Assembly (NCBI GenBank): GCA_013288705.1
Contig: JABDBI010000012.1
Coordinates: 1 to 47,504 of the forward strand
Length of the DNA: 47,504 bases
Source of the DNA: Methanobacteriota archaeon
GTDB lineage: Bacteria; Myxococcota; UBA727; JABDBI01
Reading direction: 5' to 3'
Below, piece after piece: positions 34,865 to 43,419 of the stretch; the first letter of the stretch is position 1, and each line of letters begins with the position of its first letter. The notes under the pieces were generated by a model. That model saw only the letters and a program-made list of their open reading frames with translations. It was not told the DNA's origin and did not search any database. Position numbers and translations under genes: made by a program.

Positions 34865-35334
34865 GCCTTTGCTTTCCACAACTTGACTGCAGCCTGCAAC
34901 AAATCATGCGTGTGGCCGAGGAAATCGACGCTGCCGAGAACCATGACAAAAATCCTACCCAGCCCACCCTCACCGCTTGCGATTGTTTTCCGCACCTCAT
35001 GAAACCGCACAGCTGCCGCAATGGCATTAAATACGACCAACCAGCAGACGTAGTTAATGGTGTCTGTTCCCGCAACCTGCCCGTAGCTAAACAAATTCGA
35101 GCCATGACCGAATAGCTCATAAGCATGGTATGCCGATCCGAAATGGAATGGTTCCGACTTAAGATGATGAAAGTGTTCTGTAATCTCAAGTGTATTCCAA
35201 ATGCCACCACCAATTGCGCTGCCTACTTGGACCGCTCTATGCCAGGGGCTTGGTTGCTCCTCTGCAGGCCTAGCTTCGCCATATGCTAGAGTACCAACAA
35301 GAAGCGAAAGGAGCAAGAAGCGCAACAATCTCAC
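34861..35334 (-). CDS. Exported His-rich protein of unknown function
   Basis: This 157-residue protein has a signal peptide (MRLLRFLLLSLLVGTLAYGEA) and a hydrophobic stretch (YVCWLVVFNAIAAAVRF) that could be a membrane helix. Between them lies a His cluster (EHFHHLKSEPFHFGSAYHAYELFGHG) that could bind metal or heme. I do not recognise a family. It is on the same strand as secF, 17 bases downstream of that gene, and could be the last gene of the secDF run. Confidence 0.68.
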   Translation of the reverse strand: MRLLRFLLLSLLVGTLAYGEARPAEEQPSPWHRAVQVGSAIGGGIWNTLEITEHFHHLKSEPFHFGSAYHAYELFGHGSNLFSYGQVAGTDTINYVCWLVVFNAIAAAVRFHEVRKTIASGEGGLGRIFVMVLGSVDFLGHTHDLLQAAVKLWKAKA

Positions 35335-35351
35335 GATTTATTCCAGCAGGA

Positions 35352-36653
35352 TTACACGACGCCGCGTGCTTTGTCTTCGCGGCTAAGGCCACGCTCGCCC
35401 TCAGTTCGCGTCGGCACCATGTGTTGCGCAAAACGTCTCCACATAAACAGATAGGCAGCAGGTGCAGCAAACGTCGACGAGAAAGCACCAAGTGCCAAGC
35501 CAACCGTGAGCACAAGAGCAAAGCTCTTAATCACACCGCCAGCAAGCAGCCACAACGATACCGATGCAAACAACGTTGTCATTGTCGTGTTGATAGTTCG
35601 ACTCAGCGTATCGTTCACCGCTTTGTTCACGTAATGCACCACCTGCTCGTCGCTCAATGGCTTCTTGCCATCTGCAGCGGGCAACGTTTCACGAATACGA
35701 TCATAAACAACAACGGTGTTGTTGATCGAGACACCAACGATTGTCAGAAGTGCAGCAACCGATGGCAAGTCAAACTCATAACGCCCAAAAACAAACACAA
35801 GCATCGCACCAAACGTATCTTGCACGAGCGCTACCATCGCGCCAGGTGAAAATAGGTAGCTGAAGCGAATCACGATATAGACAGTGATGGCCAGCAATGC
35901 ATAGAGCACCGCCAAAGCACCATCGGTACGCAACTGCTTAGAGACCTGGCTATCAACAAATTCTACACGACGAATCTCAACTTTTCCGAAGTGATCCGAC
36001 AGTGCTTTACCAATTTTATCCGACACACCCATGAAGTGAACCGTATATGTGACCAACCCACGTGTGGGCTCGCTGCGTGCAATAGAATCACGAATATCTG
36101 CCTGTGCCTCGCCTATGCGCTTCGTTCTGCGTAAGTGAAACCCACTTTGCTCATCAAGCAGTTTGGCTAGCTGTTGTTGTTCAGCTTCCACCGCAGCATT
36201 AGCAGCGACGACATCCGTCGTGCCATCAACCGCTGGGGCGGGTAAACGAACGATTAAACGGTCCCCAGCATCCTGGCTAAAGCTGACCTTAGCACCAGCA
36301 AAATGCGTATTGAGCATGCCCTCGATCTTAGACACATCTTCGGGCTTAAACGTGGAAAGTCTCTCCACCCGAATCAACATCTCATGGCCTTCCGCAGAGC
36401 CATAAGTTTGTACCTGGTGCTTAGAGAAGCCGAGCTTTTCCAAAACCTGGCGAATCTCTTCGGCTGGAACGTCTTTCTGAAACTGCACCTGCAGTTCTGT
36501 TCCACCGGTGAAATCAATGCCCCAATTGATACCAAACAGGGCAATGCTCACCACACAGATCGTCGGAATCAGCGCCGCGATAAAAAGCGCAGGCTTAAAA
36601 TACTTGACGAAATTGACTTCTGTCTTCGGATCGAAAAAACGAATCTGTTTCAT
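35352..36653 (-). CDS. secF: Protein translocase subunit SecF (long periplasmic domain)
   Basis: Membrane partner of SecD that uses the proton gradient to pull proteins through SecYEG. TM1 is near 20-40 (ALFIAALIPTICVVSIALFG), then GIDFTGGTELQVQF, and after a large periplasmic part come ITVYIVIRFSYLF, VGVSINNTVVVYDRIRE and RTINTTMTTLFASVSLWLLAGG, all signature SecF blocks. At 433 residues it is over 100 residues longer than E. coli SecF. The extra part lies in the first periplasmic domain (about 105-215, including a charged helix AAVEAEQQQLAKLLDEQSG). It follows secD by 16 bases. Confidence 0.96.
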   Translation of the reverse strand: MKQIRFFDPKTEVNFVKYFKPALFIAALIPTICVVSIALFGINWGIDFTGGTELQVQFQKDVPAEEIRQVLEKLGFSKHQVQTYGSAEGHEMLIRVERLSTFKPEDVSKIEGMLNTHFAGAKVSFSQDAGDRLIVRLPAPAVDGTTDVVAANAAVEAEQQQLAKLLDEQSGFHLRRTKRIGEAQADIRDSIARSEPTRGLVTYTVHFMGVSDKIGKALSDHFGKVEIRRVEFVDSQVSKQLRTDGALAVLYALLAITVYIVIRFSYLFSPGAMVALVQDTFGAMLVFVFGRYEFDLPSVAALLTIVGVSINNTVVVYDRIRETLPAADGKKPLSDEQVVHYVNKAVNDTLSRTINTTMTTLFASVSLWLLAGGVIKSFALVLTVGLALGAFSSTFAAPAAYLFMWRRFAQHMVPTRTEGERGLSREDKARGVV

Positions 36654-36669
36654 ATCTCGCCCCAGCGCC

Positions 36670-38451
36670 TTAAATCGAGAGCTCTTTTGGCCCGTTTCTG
36701 GTTAACATATCAAAGAAAATGTGGGTAATCACGACAGCCGTAAACAACGACGTCATTGTGCCAATCATCAGCGTCGTCGCAAAGTTCTGCACAGGTCCCG
36801 TGCCATATTGCCACAGCACAATACCGGAAATGAATGTCGTGATATGCGTATCAAGAACAGCACTCAGCGCTGCGTCATAACCCGCACCGATCGCCGAGCG
36901 CGGCATTTTGCCTCGCCGTAACTCTTCACGAATGCGTTCGTTAATAATGACGTTGGCATCCACAGACATGCCTACCGTGAGCAAAAGACCAGCGATTCCA
37001 GGCAATGTCAGTGTAGCTCCCAGCCACGAAAAGATCGCCAACATCAGCACCACGTTGAAGAACAGACCAATAATCGAAACGAAGCCGGAAACACGGTAGT
37101 AGAACATCATGAATATGATGACGAGGAATGTTCCAACCATGAATGCGCGCATGCCGTTACGTACTGAGTCAGCACCGAGCGATGGTCCAACGCTGCGCTC
37201 CTCTCGGAAAGTCACAGGGGCGGGCAGGGCACCAGACTTCAGCACAAGAGAGAGCTGATTGGCGTCCCGCAACATCTCCTCACGTGTACGCGCACCTCCC
37301 ATCGTGATGGACGCGCCGCCGGAAATACGTTGCTGAAAGACCGGTGCGCTGTCGACACGATCTTCGAGAACGATGGCCAATCGGCGACCAATGTTGTTGC
37401 CAGAGAGATCTTCAAATACGCGTGCGCCAGTTGGGCTAAAGCTAATTACAACCGAGGGCCGTGGATTATCCATGGATCCCATACTTACACGCGCATCCAC
37501 CAGATCGTCACCCGTCAGATCAACTTTCTTGAAAACCGTATAGGTACGCATTGGGCCACCCTTTTCTCCGGTAGCCGTACCAAACTTAATCGCATGCTCT
37601 GCTGGAACCTTATTAGCCAGATAGGTGCGTACAGCCTCGAGCTGCCGCGCGGGAAACTGCAAGAAAATATCTTGCCCAGCGGTGTTGTCAGGTCTTCCAT
37701 AAGCACTCTTGACGAGCTCGACACCAGTCGGCAAATCAGTGAGCTTGGTCAGGAAGTCTGTGTCATCATCGCACATTTGGAACTCGAGCTGTGCCGTACG
37801 GCCAATCAGACTCTTTGCTTCTTCAGGATTTTCATAACCTGGCAGCTGAATTTGAATCTGGTTTTCACCACGTTTCGAAATGCTTGGCTCGGTCACACCC
37901 ATCTTATCGATGCGGCTGCGAATCGTATGAATGGTCTGATCTACCGCATCGCGACGCGTCGCCTGCACCAAGTTTGGATCCAGACGTAACACAAGCGATT
38001 TATCCTGCTCGGAATTCACTTGCAGATCACCAAACTTCTCCATGATTTTCTGCGAAAATTGTTTGCGATCTTCAGCTGTGTTGAAATTCACGCGAATACG
38101 AAATTCGTCATTCTCGAGCTGCGGCGGATCAATGCTCAAAAACGCGACTTTTTGCTCTGTGGCAAACTCGCGCAACCGGTCTGCGGTACGGCTCGCCCGA
38201 TCCGTCAGTGCCTTATCGACGTCGACACCCAGCACCATGTGAATGCCGCCTTGCAAGTCGAGGCCTGGAACGATATGCGCGCTCGGTGACCACGCGGGCA
38301 AATACTTGGCCAAAGCGCCCTTTTCTTTCCTCACTTCCTTGGCCTGACTCTCCGTCAGCGAGAAATAGACGTACGTGGGCACGAGCAGATAGCCTGCAAG
38401 AACAAGCAATCCCAGAGAGAGCAGTAACTTCCATTTCCAGCTTTGGTGCAT
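36670..38451 (-). CDS. secD: Protein translocase subunit SecD
   Basis: Partner of SecF. Start at 38451 chosen because TGGAG lies five bases upstream; a TTG 15 bases further up is weaker. Visible: TM1, VPGLDLQGGIHMVLGVDVD (P1 head start), the GLLLTVGMSVDANVIINERIREELRRG TM4 block, and TLMIGTMTSLFTAVVITHIFFDML. 593 residues is normal. It comes 33 bases after yajC and before secF, the standard yajC-secD-secF order, in a transcript that also holds tgt and queA. Confidence 0.97.
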   Translation of the reverse strand: MHQSWKWKLLLSLGLLVLAGYLLVPTYVYFSLTESQAKEVRKEKGALAKYLPAWSPSAHIVPGLDLQGGIHMVLGVDVDKALTDRASRTADRLREFATEQKVAFLSIDPPQLENDEFRIRVNFNTAEDRKQFSQKIMEKFGDLQVNSEQDKSLVLRLDPNLVQATRRDAVDQTIHTIRSRIDKMGVTEPSISKRGENQIQIQLPGYENPEEAKSLIGRTAQLEFQMCDDDTDFLTKLTDLPTGVELVKSAYGRPDNTAGQDIFLQFPARQLEAVRTYLANKVPAEHAIKFGTATGEKGGPMRTYTVFKKVDLTGDDLVDARVSMGSMDNPRPSVVISFSPTGARVFEDLSGNNIGRRLAIVLEDRVDSAPVFQQRISGGASITMGGARTREEMLRDANQLSLVLKSGALPAPVTFREERSVGPSLGADSVRNGMRAFMVGTFLVIIFMMFYYRVSGFVSIIGLFFNVVLMLAIFSWLGATLTLPGIAGLLLTVGMSVDANVIINERIREELRRGKMPRSAIGAGYDAALSAVLDTHITTFISGIVLWQYGTGPVQNFATTLMIGTMTSLFTAVVITHIFFDMLTRNGPKELSI

Positions 38452-38484
38452 GGCGGCTCCAGACAAATTTCAGTGGCAACAGGG

Positions 38485-38817
38485 TTATTTGGTTTCTTCA
38501 GCGTTGGCTATCGGTTGGCTGGCTCCCGTCATGACGGATTGCACAGCTTGTTTCAAAACTTTCATTTTTGTTTTGTCGCCAATTTCAAGCGTGACAAATC
38601 GATCTTCTACGGCAAAAATCCGGCCGACGATCCCACTCGAAAGTACCACTTCATCTCCCTTCTTTAACGACGAAATGAGTGCCAAATGACGTTTTTGCTG
38701 CTTTTGTTGTGGTCTGATCAGCAAGAAGTACATAATGGCAAACATAGCACCGAACATCAGGACCATAGAAAACATTCCGCCACCTTGGCCGGTTGTTTGA
38801 GCCATGAGTTGTTCCAT
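38485..38817 (-). CDS. yajC: Preprotein translocase subunit YajC
   Basis: Small single-span partner of SecDF, 110 residues: MVLMFGAMFAIMYFLLIRPQQKQQKRH is the family signature, then LKKGDEVVLSSGIVGRIFAVEDRFVTLEIGDKTKMKVLKQAV in pieces. AGGAG stands eight bases before the ATG. It begins 50 bases after tgt. Confidence 0.97.
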   Translation of the reverse strand: MEQLMAQTTGQGGGMFSMVLMFGAMFAIMYFLLIRPQQKQQKRHLALISSLKKGDEVVLSSGIVGRIFAVEDRFVTLEIGDKTKMKVLKQAVQSVMTGASQPIANAEETK

Positions 38818-38867
38818 TGGTTAATCTCCTAAAAATTGTTGAAATCGAAACACCACATACAAAGCAT

Positions 38868-39992
38868 TTAGCGGCTCAATTCGCAATGGGAAACTCGGTT
38901 TTTGCGAAACGCATCAAATTTTCCCTGAGCGATCGCCTCGCGTGCTTGAGTCATCAGTGTTAAGTAATATTGCGTATTATGAATACTCGCCAAGCGATAA
39001 AAAAGAAGTTCCTCGCAGACAAATAAATGACGCAAGTAAGCTTTCGAGAATGTGCGGCAAGTATAGCAACTGCAATCTTCATCGAGCTGCGTTTGATCTT
39101 CTCGGTATTGGGCAGTTTTGATTGATACTTTTCCCCGAGACGTGAAGAGGGAGCCGTTGCGCGCATTGCGGGTGGGCATGACACAGTCAAACATATCGAC
39201 CCCCAGCGCAATGCCATCTAGCAGGTCTTCTGGTGTGCCCACGCCCATCAAATAACGTGGCTTATTTTGCGGCATATGGGCGGTGGTTGCGGCGCAGGCT
39301 CGCCACATATCTTCCTTGGCTTCTCCTACGCTGAGACCACCAATGGCGTAGCCAAATAGATTGCTTTGACAGATCTCCTGCGCATGTTCTGCGCGGAGAT
39401 CGTCATAGATGGCACCCTGGATAATCCCCAGTAGGCGGGAGTTTGGCCGATCCATCGTAGCGGTGCAACGCTTGAGCCACGCCGAGGTTTTGTCCATCGC
39501 TGCGCGCACATCGTCACGTGAGCTCTTGCCGGGTGGGCATTGATCGAAGGCCATGATGAAGTCAGCGCCCAGATCCATTTGGATGGCCATGCTTACCTCG
39601 GGTGTGACGCGATGGATCGATCCATCGATATAGCTTCGAAAGGTAACGCCGTCTTCATCGATCTCGACAAGTGTTTGTTTGCCCTGTGCGAGTGAAAATA
39701 CTTGGAAACCACCGGAGTCGGTTAAAATGGGTCCCTTCCAAGACATGAATGTGTGCAGCCCACCCATGCGCTTGACGAGTTCTGCGCCTGGGCGAAGCAT
39801 GAGGTGATAAGTGTTGCCGAGCAGAATTTGCGTGCCGGCAGCGGTTAAGTCATCCGGGCCGAGGCTTTTCACGGAGCCTCGTGTCCCAACTGGCATAAAT
39901 ACCGGGGTCTCGATAACGCCATGTGGCGTGTTGATGCGTCCGCGCCGAGCGAGGCCATCGGTGCTGAGCAGCTCAAAAGAAAATTCACTCAT
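38868..39992 (-). CDS. tgt: Queuine/preQ1 tRNA-guanine transglycosylase
   Basis: Swaps guanine-34 for preQ1 in tRNAs with GUN anticodons. DSGGFQVFSL carries the nucleophile region, GLSVGEAKEDMW and RYLMGVGTPEDLLDGIALGVDMFDCVMPTRNARNG (in parts) the substrate site, and CSCYTC ... HLF.CEELLFYRLASIHN the zinc site with its three Cys and His. The 374 residues are standard. Its start overlaps the queA stop (ATGA), and queA makes the next queuosine precursor, so the two enzymes act in sequence on the same base. Confidence 0.97.
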   Translation of the reverse strand: MSEFSFELLSTDGLARRGRINTPHGVIETPVFMPVGTRGSVKSLGPDDLTAAGTQILLGNTYHLMLRPGAELVKRMGGLHTFMSWKGPILTDSGGFQVFSLAQGKQTLVEIDEDGVTFRSYIDGSIHRVTPEVSMAIQMDLGADFIMAFDQCPPGKSSRDDVRAAMDKTSAWLKRCTATMDRPNSRLLGIIQGAIYDDLRAEHAQEICQSNLFGYAIGGLSVGEAKEDMWRACAATTAHMPQNKPRYLMGVGTPEDLLDGIALGVDMFDCVMPTRNARNGSLFTSRGKVSIKTAQYREDQTQLDEDCSCYTCRTFSKAYLRHLFVCEELLFYRLASIHNTQYYLTLMTQAREAIAQGKFDAFRKNRVSHCELSR

Positions 39993-41086
39993 TTTGCATC
40001 GTCCACGACGTCAAAAAAACAGGCGTCACCATAAGAGAAGAATCGATATTGTTCCTGCATGGCTTCTCCATAGGCGGCTAGCATGCGCTCACGCCCGATC
40101 GCCGCTGCGACGAGCATTAATAGTGTCGTTTTTGGGAGGTGAAAATTTGTAACAAATGCGTCGACAGCACGAAAGCGAAAACCCGGTCGTATGAATAGCT
40201 TTGAAAGTCCAGAGGACGCGCAAAATTCTCCCGCTTGAGAAGCCGTTTCCAGAAGTCGAACGCTCGTCGTTCCGACCGCAACAATTCTTTTACCCGTCGC
40301 CCGGGTCTGATTCAATGTCTCTGCTGCTTCGCTAGAGAGCGACCATATCTCGCCATGCATCTTGTGTTCATCAAGATTTTCTGTTCGTACCGGCAGAAAT
40401 GTCCCCGGCCCCACATGCAATGTGACGTAAACAATGGATACGCCCATTGCTTTGATCTTTTCAAGCATATCCTCGTCAAAGTGAAGCCCCGCTGTGGGTG
40501 CAGCAACCGCACGTTGTTCGGCACTTTGCGCGAACACCGTCTGATAACGCTCCGCATCACTCGCATCGGGTTGGCGATCAATATAGGGAGGCAATGGTAG
40601 TTCGCCAAATTGATTGGCAAAGCCCATGATGTCGCCGTCGAATCGCACCCGATATGCCCCGGGCTCATCATCAAGCTTACACAAGACCGTCGCAATTAAT
40701 TCCCCCTTTGGAAAAGGGGGCAGGGGGATTTTTGAAGATTGCACCAGGATCTTCGTCCCCGGTTTAGCCCCCCGACGCGCTGCAACCAAACATATCCAAG
40801 AACCATCCGGTTCTGGCCGCGAGAGCAAAATCTCGACGCTGCCACCTGTCTCCGCTTTTTTGCCAGTTAGGCGTGCAGGAAAAACCTTGGTATTGTTGAG
40901 CACCAATGCGTCGCCCGGACACAAGTACTGCAAGAGATTTCTAAATTGGTCGTGCTTGGGCTCAGCCATGTTTTTGCCAAGCACCATCAAGCGCGAATCT
41001 GAACGGTTAGCAAGCGGACGCTTCGCAATGAGACGGTCCGGGAGAACAAAGTCGTATGCGGAGAGCTGATTTAAAAACTCGGCCAT
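39989..41086 (-). CDS. queA: S-adenosylmethionine:tRNA ribosyltransferase-isomerase
   Basis: Adds the cyclopentendiol-precursor ring to preQ1 in tRNA. Recognised by AYDFVLPDRLIAKRPLANRSDSRLMVL in pieces, LVLNNTKVFPARLTGKK, APTAGLHFDEDMLEKI and HVGPGTFLPVRTENLDEHKMHGE in pieces. At 365 residues it is a little long. Residues 118-129 (SKIPLPPFPKGE) come from a palindromic insert (40700-40732) in a surface loop. The ATG follows directly on the stop of the upstream helicase gene (TAAATG). Confidence 0.96.
   Translation of the reverse strand: MAEFLNQLSAYDFVLPDRLIAKRPLANRSDSRLMVLGKNMAEPKHDQFRNLLQYLCPGDALVLNNTKVFPARLTGKKAETGGSVEILLSRPEPDGSWICLVAARRGAKPGTKILVQSSKIPLPPFPKGELIATVLCKLDDEPGAYRVRFDGDIMGFANQFGELPLPPYIDRQPDASDAERYQTVFAQSAEQRAVAAPTAGLHFDEDMLEKIKAMGVSIVYVTLHVGPGTFLPVRTENLDEHKMHGEIWSLSSEAAETLNQTRATGKRIVAVGTTSVRLLETASQAGEFCASSGLSKLFIRPGFRFRAVDAFVTNFHLPKTTLLMLVAAAIGRERMLAAYGEAMQEQYRFFSYGDACFFDVVDDAK
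40700..40732 (-). repeat. Palindromic repeat, copy C, of a second type, inside queA
   Basis: CCCCCTTT (40702-40709) and AAAGGGGG (40713-40720) form a perfect 8-bp inverted repeat with a 3-base loop, followed by CAGGGGGA. Its sequence differs from copies A and B. It reads as a Pro/Lys-rich loop in QueA that other family members do not have, as far as I recall. Confidence 0.65.
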
Positions 41087-42229
41087 TTATCTGCTCTTCG
41101 GCTCAAAACCCGGAATGACCTTCTTGCTGATTTCGGTCTTGAGTAGATTTTCGATGTCTCTCAACAATTTGTTTTCTTCGACGCACACCAACGACACAGC
41201 CACACCGCTGCTGCCAGCCCGGCCGGTACGTCCAATGCGGTGGACATAATCTTCCGGGACGTTCGGTAATTCGAAGTTCACCACATGTGGCAGCTGGTCA
41301 ATATCAAGCCCGCGCGCAGCGATGTCGGTAGCAACCAAGACCCGCACCGCACCCCGCTTAAAATCCGCCAATGCTCTCGTGCGCGCGCCTTGGCTCTTGT
41401 TGCCGTGAATTGCTGCAGAGACGATTCCATCCTTATTCAGCTGTTCAGAGAGCCGATTCGCACCATGTTTTGTCCGAGTGAACACCAGTACTTGCTGCCA
41501 TTTCTCACCGCGAATCAGAAACGACAAAAGCTCGCGCTTGCGTTTGCTGTCGACACGATGAATGACCTGCGAGATCCCTTCGGCAGTGGTGTTGCGGCGG
41601 GCAACCTGGACAGTCTGGGGAGAGTGAAGAAAGCCATTGGCGAGCGTCTTGATTTCATCAGAGAACGTCGCCGAAAACAGTAAGTTCTGCCGTTTTTTGG
41701 GCAGCAACGCAAGAATCTTGCGGATATCACGAATGAAGCCCATATCCAGCATGCGATCAGCTTCATCGAGCACCAGAAACTCAACACGAGACAAATCTAT
41801 GGTCTTTTGCCCAACATGGTCGAGCAGGCGCCCAGGTGTGGCGATGACAATATCGACACCACGACGCAGTTTATCGATCTGCGGGTTAATGCCAACACCA
41901 CCAAAAATAACAGCCGACTGGAAGGGCAAATACTTGCCATAGGTGGCAACGCTTTCAGCCACTTGAGCAGCTAGCTCGCGAGTCGGAACCAGAATCAGTA
42001 CGCGTATAATGGGGCGACCATGCGTCTTTGGGGCGAGTTGCAAACGCTGTAAGAGCGGCAAGGTAAAACCAGCGGTTTTTCCCGTTCCGGTTTGTGCACC
42101 GCCCAGGAGGTCGCGTCCTTCCAAAATGGGGGGAATGGCTTGCAATTGAATGGGTGTAGGCTCGCTGTAACCTTTTTCGCTCACAGCGCGGAGAATTTCC
42201 GCTGATAGGCCAAGAGAATTGAATGACAT
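41087..42229 (-). CDS. DEAD-box RNA helicase (RhlE-like)
   Basis: ATP-dependent RNA helicase, 380 residues. Q-motif ([17 protein letters not shown]), motif I AQTGTGKT, Ia [22 protein letters not shown] ([13 protein letters not shown]), SAT, then motifs IV-VI ending [10 protein letters not shown]. The C-terminus is short, without the long basic tail of larger relatives, so it resembles RhlE. It is immediately upstream of queA on the same strand and 16 bases downstream of the SpoIID-like gene. Confidence 0.95.
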   Translation of the reverse strand: MSFNSLGLSAEILRAVSEKGYSEPTPIQLQAIPPILEGRDLLGGAQTGTGKTAGFTLPLLQRLQLAPKTHGRPIIRVLILVPTRELAAQVAESVATYGKYLPFQSAVIFGGVGINPQIDKLRRGVDIVIATPGRLLDHVGQKTIDLSRVEFLVLDEADRMLDMGFIRDIRKILALLPKKRQNLLFSATFSDEIKTLANGFLHSPQTVQVARRNTTAEGISQVIHRVDSKRKRELLSFLIRGEKWQQVLVFTRTKHGANRLSEQLNKDGIVSAAIHGNKSQGARTRALADFKRGAVRVLVATDIAARGLDIDQLPHVVNFELPNVPEDYVHRIGRTGRAGSSGVAVSLVCVEENKLLRDIENLLKTEISKKVIPGFEPKSR

Positions 42230-42245
42230 TTAAGAAACACCTGGG

Positions 42246-43355
42246 TTAATACATTTTTCTAATTTCTGTTCCGGGAAAATAATGCTCCAAGATATCTTTA
42301 GCAGAATAACCAGCATTAGCCATCCCATACGCGCCCCACTGGCAAAGACCGACTCCATGCCCATGCCCGCGGCCTGAGAACGTTGCAAAGAGTGGTCCGA
42401 TGGAAATATCAGTGATGAGGGTAGACCGAAGGTTGTTGTAGCCGAGCAGCTTTCTAAGCATGTCGCCAGAGATCACCTTTTTGCCCTTTTTACCGAGGAT
42501 TTCCACAGTCTTGAGTCGCCCACCTTCAGTCTTTTGACCTGCTCGAATGGCTTTCACAGATCCTGGCGAGACAGACTTTAATGCACTGTTTAGGCTGAGT
42601 CTGTTGATTCTATACTCCCATTTATAGCTTCTGCTGCCCTTGCAAAAGCCGCACTTTGCTCCGGGCAAATAAGGCAGCGCGGTTCCCCAAATATCTTCTG
42701 CACTCTCCGTGTGACCACCGCAGGCTGCATGGAAATATGCTTGAATTGGTCTGCCAGCATAGGTGAGCACTTGTCCATTGGTGTCTTCGGTCGCCTTGAC
42801 CGCTAAAGAGTGTTCTGCGTCAATGCCACGGTAAACCTGATCGATGGTTGTTGATTCCATGTGGTAGTCACCGGTAAGGCGACGGTATTTTTGCCACACA
42901 GCATATGTGCGCGATGTAATCGCCTGTGCTTTGAGTGCTTCCAGACCCCAGCCTTTGGGGGTTTCGCTGGCAACGATTCCTGCCACGTAGGTTTCGATGG
43001 GCAAAAGATGCACCAGCAACAGCTCCTGTGTGCCGCCAGTATGTTGCCAAATCACCTCGAGATTGCCGCGGAATTTGCGGTTCTGTACGGTAATGAGTCC
43101 CGGACTTTTGATGCGCACGAGCTGTGACTCGGTAGAACTTGATCCTTGCATGACTGCTGATCTACCGGGCGAAAGTTTGATCGAACCGCTATTCTTAATG
43201 GCCTTGCCATCGCCGGTCACAGCTTCCAGATCAGGGCCGCTAATGTGCACGACGCCTTTTTCATGACCTACCGCAATGCGAATGATCTGGTCAGTGTTTG
43301 CCAATGTGGCAAAGAGCGCAGACAAAAATAACACTTTGAGAAAACCGGTCTTCAT
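42246..43355 (-). CDS. SpoIID/LytB-like cell-wall hydrolase
   Basis: Exported protein of 369 residues with a signal peptide (MKTGFLKVLFLSALFATLANT). SpoIID proteins are lytic transglycosylases that cut denuded glycan strands. Visible: ETYVAGIVASETPKGWGLEALKAQAITSRTYAVWQK in pieces, with the catalytic Glu in SETP, YHMESTTIDQVYRG, YFHAACGGHTESAEDIWG and GRGHGHGVGLCQWGAYGMA, all typical. It is the first gene of the long minus-strand run down to secF and is divergent from proS. Confidence 0.93.
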   Translation of the reverse strand: MKTGFLKVLFLSALFATLANTDQIIRIAVGHEKGVVHISGPDLEAVTGDGKAIKNSGSIKLSPGRSAVMQGSSSTESQLVRIKSPGLITVQNRKFRGNLEVIWQHTGGTQELLLVHLLPIETYVAGIVASETPKGWGLEALKAQAITSRTYAVWQKYRRLTGDYHMESTTIDQVYRGIDAEHSLAVKATEDTNGQVLTYAGRPIQAYFHAACGGHTESAEDIWGTALPYLPGAKCGFCKGSRSYKWEYRINRLSLNSALKSVSPGSVKAIRAGQKTEGGRLKTVEILGKKGKKVISGDMLRKLLGYNNLRSTLITDISIGPLFATFSGRGHGHGVGLCQWGAYGMANAGYSAKDILEHYFPGTEIRKMY

Positions 43356-43419
43356 TTTGGCGCGTATCCATGGCAGGTTTTGCAGTTGGTTTTTAGGGTT
43401 TTTAGCAAAGGATGCCCAA

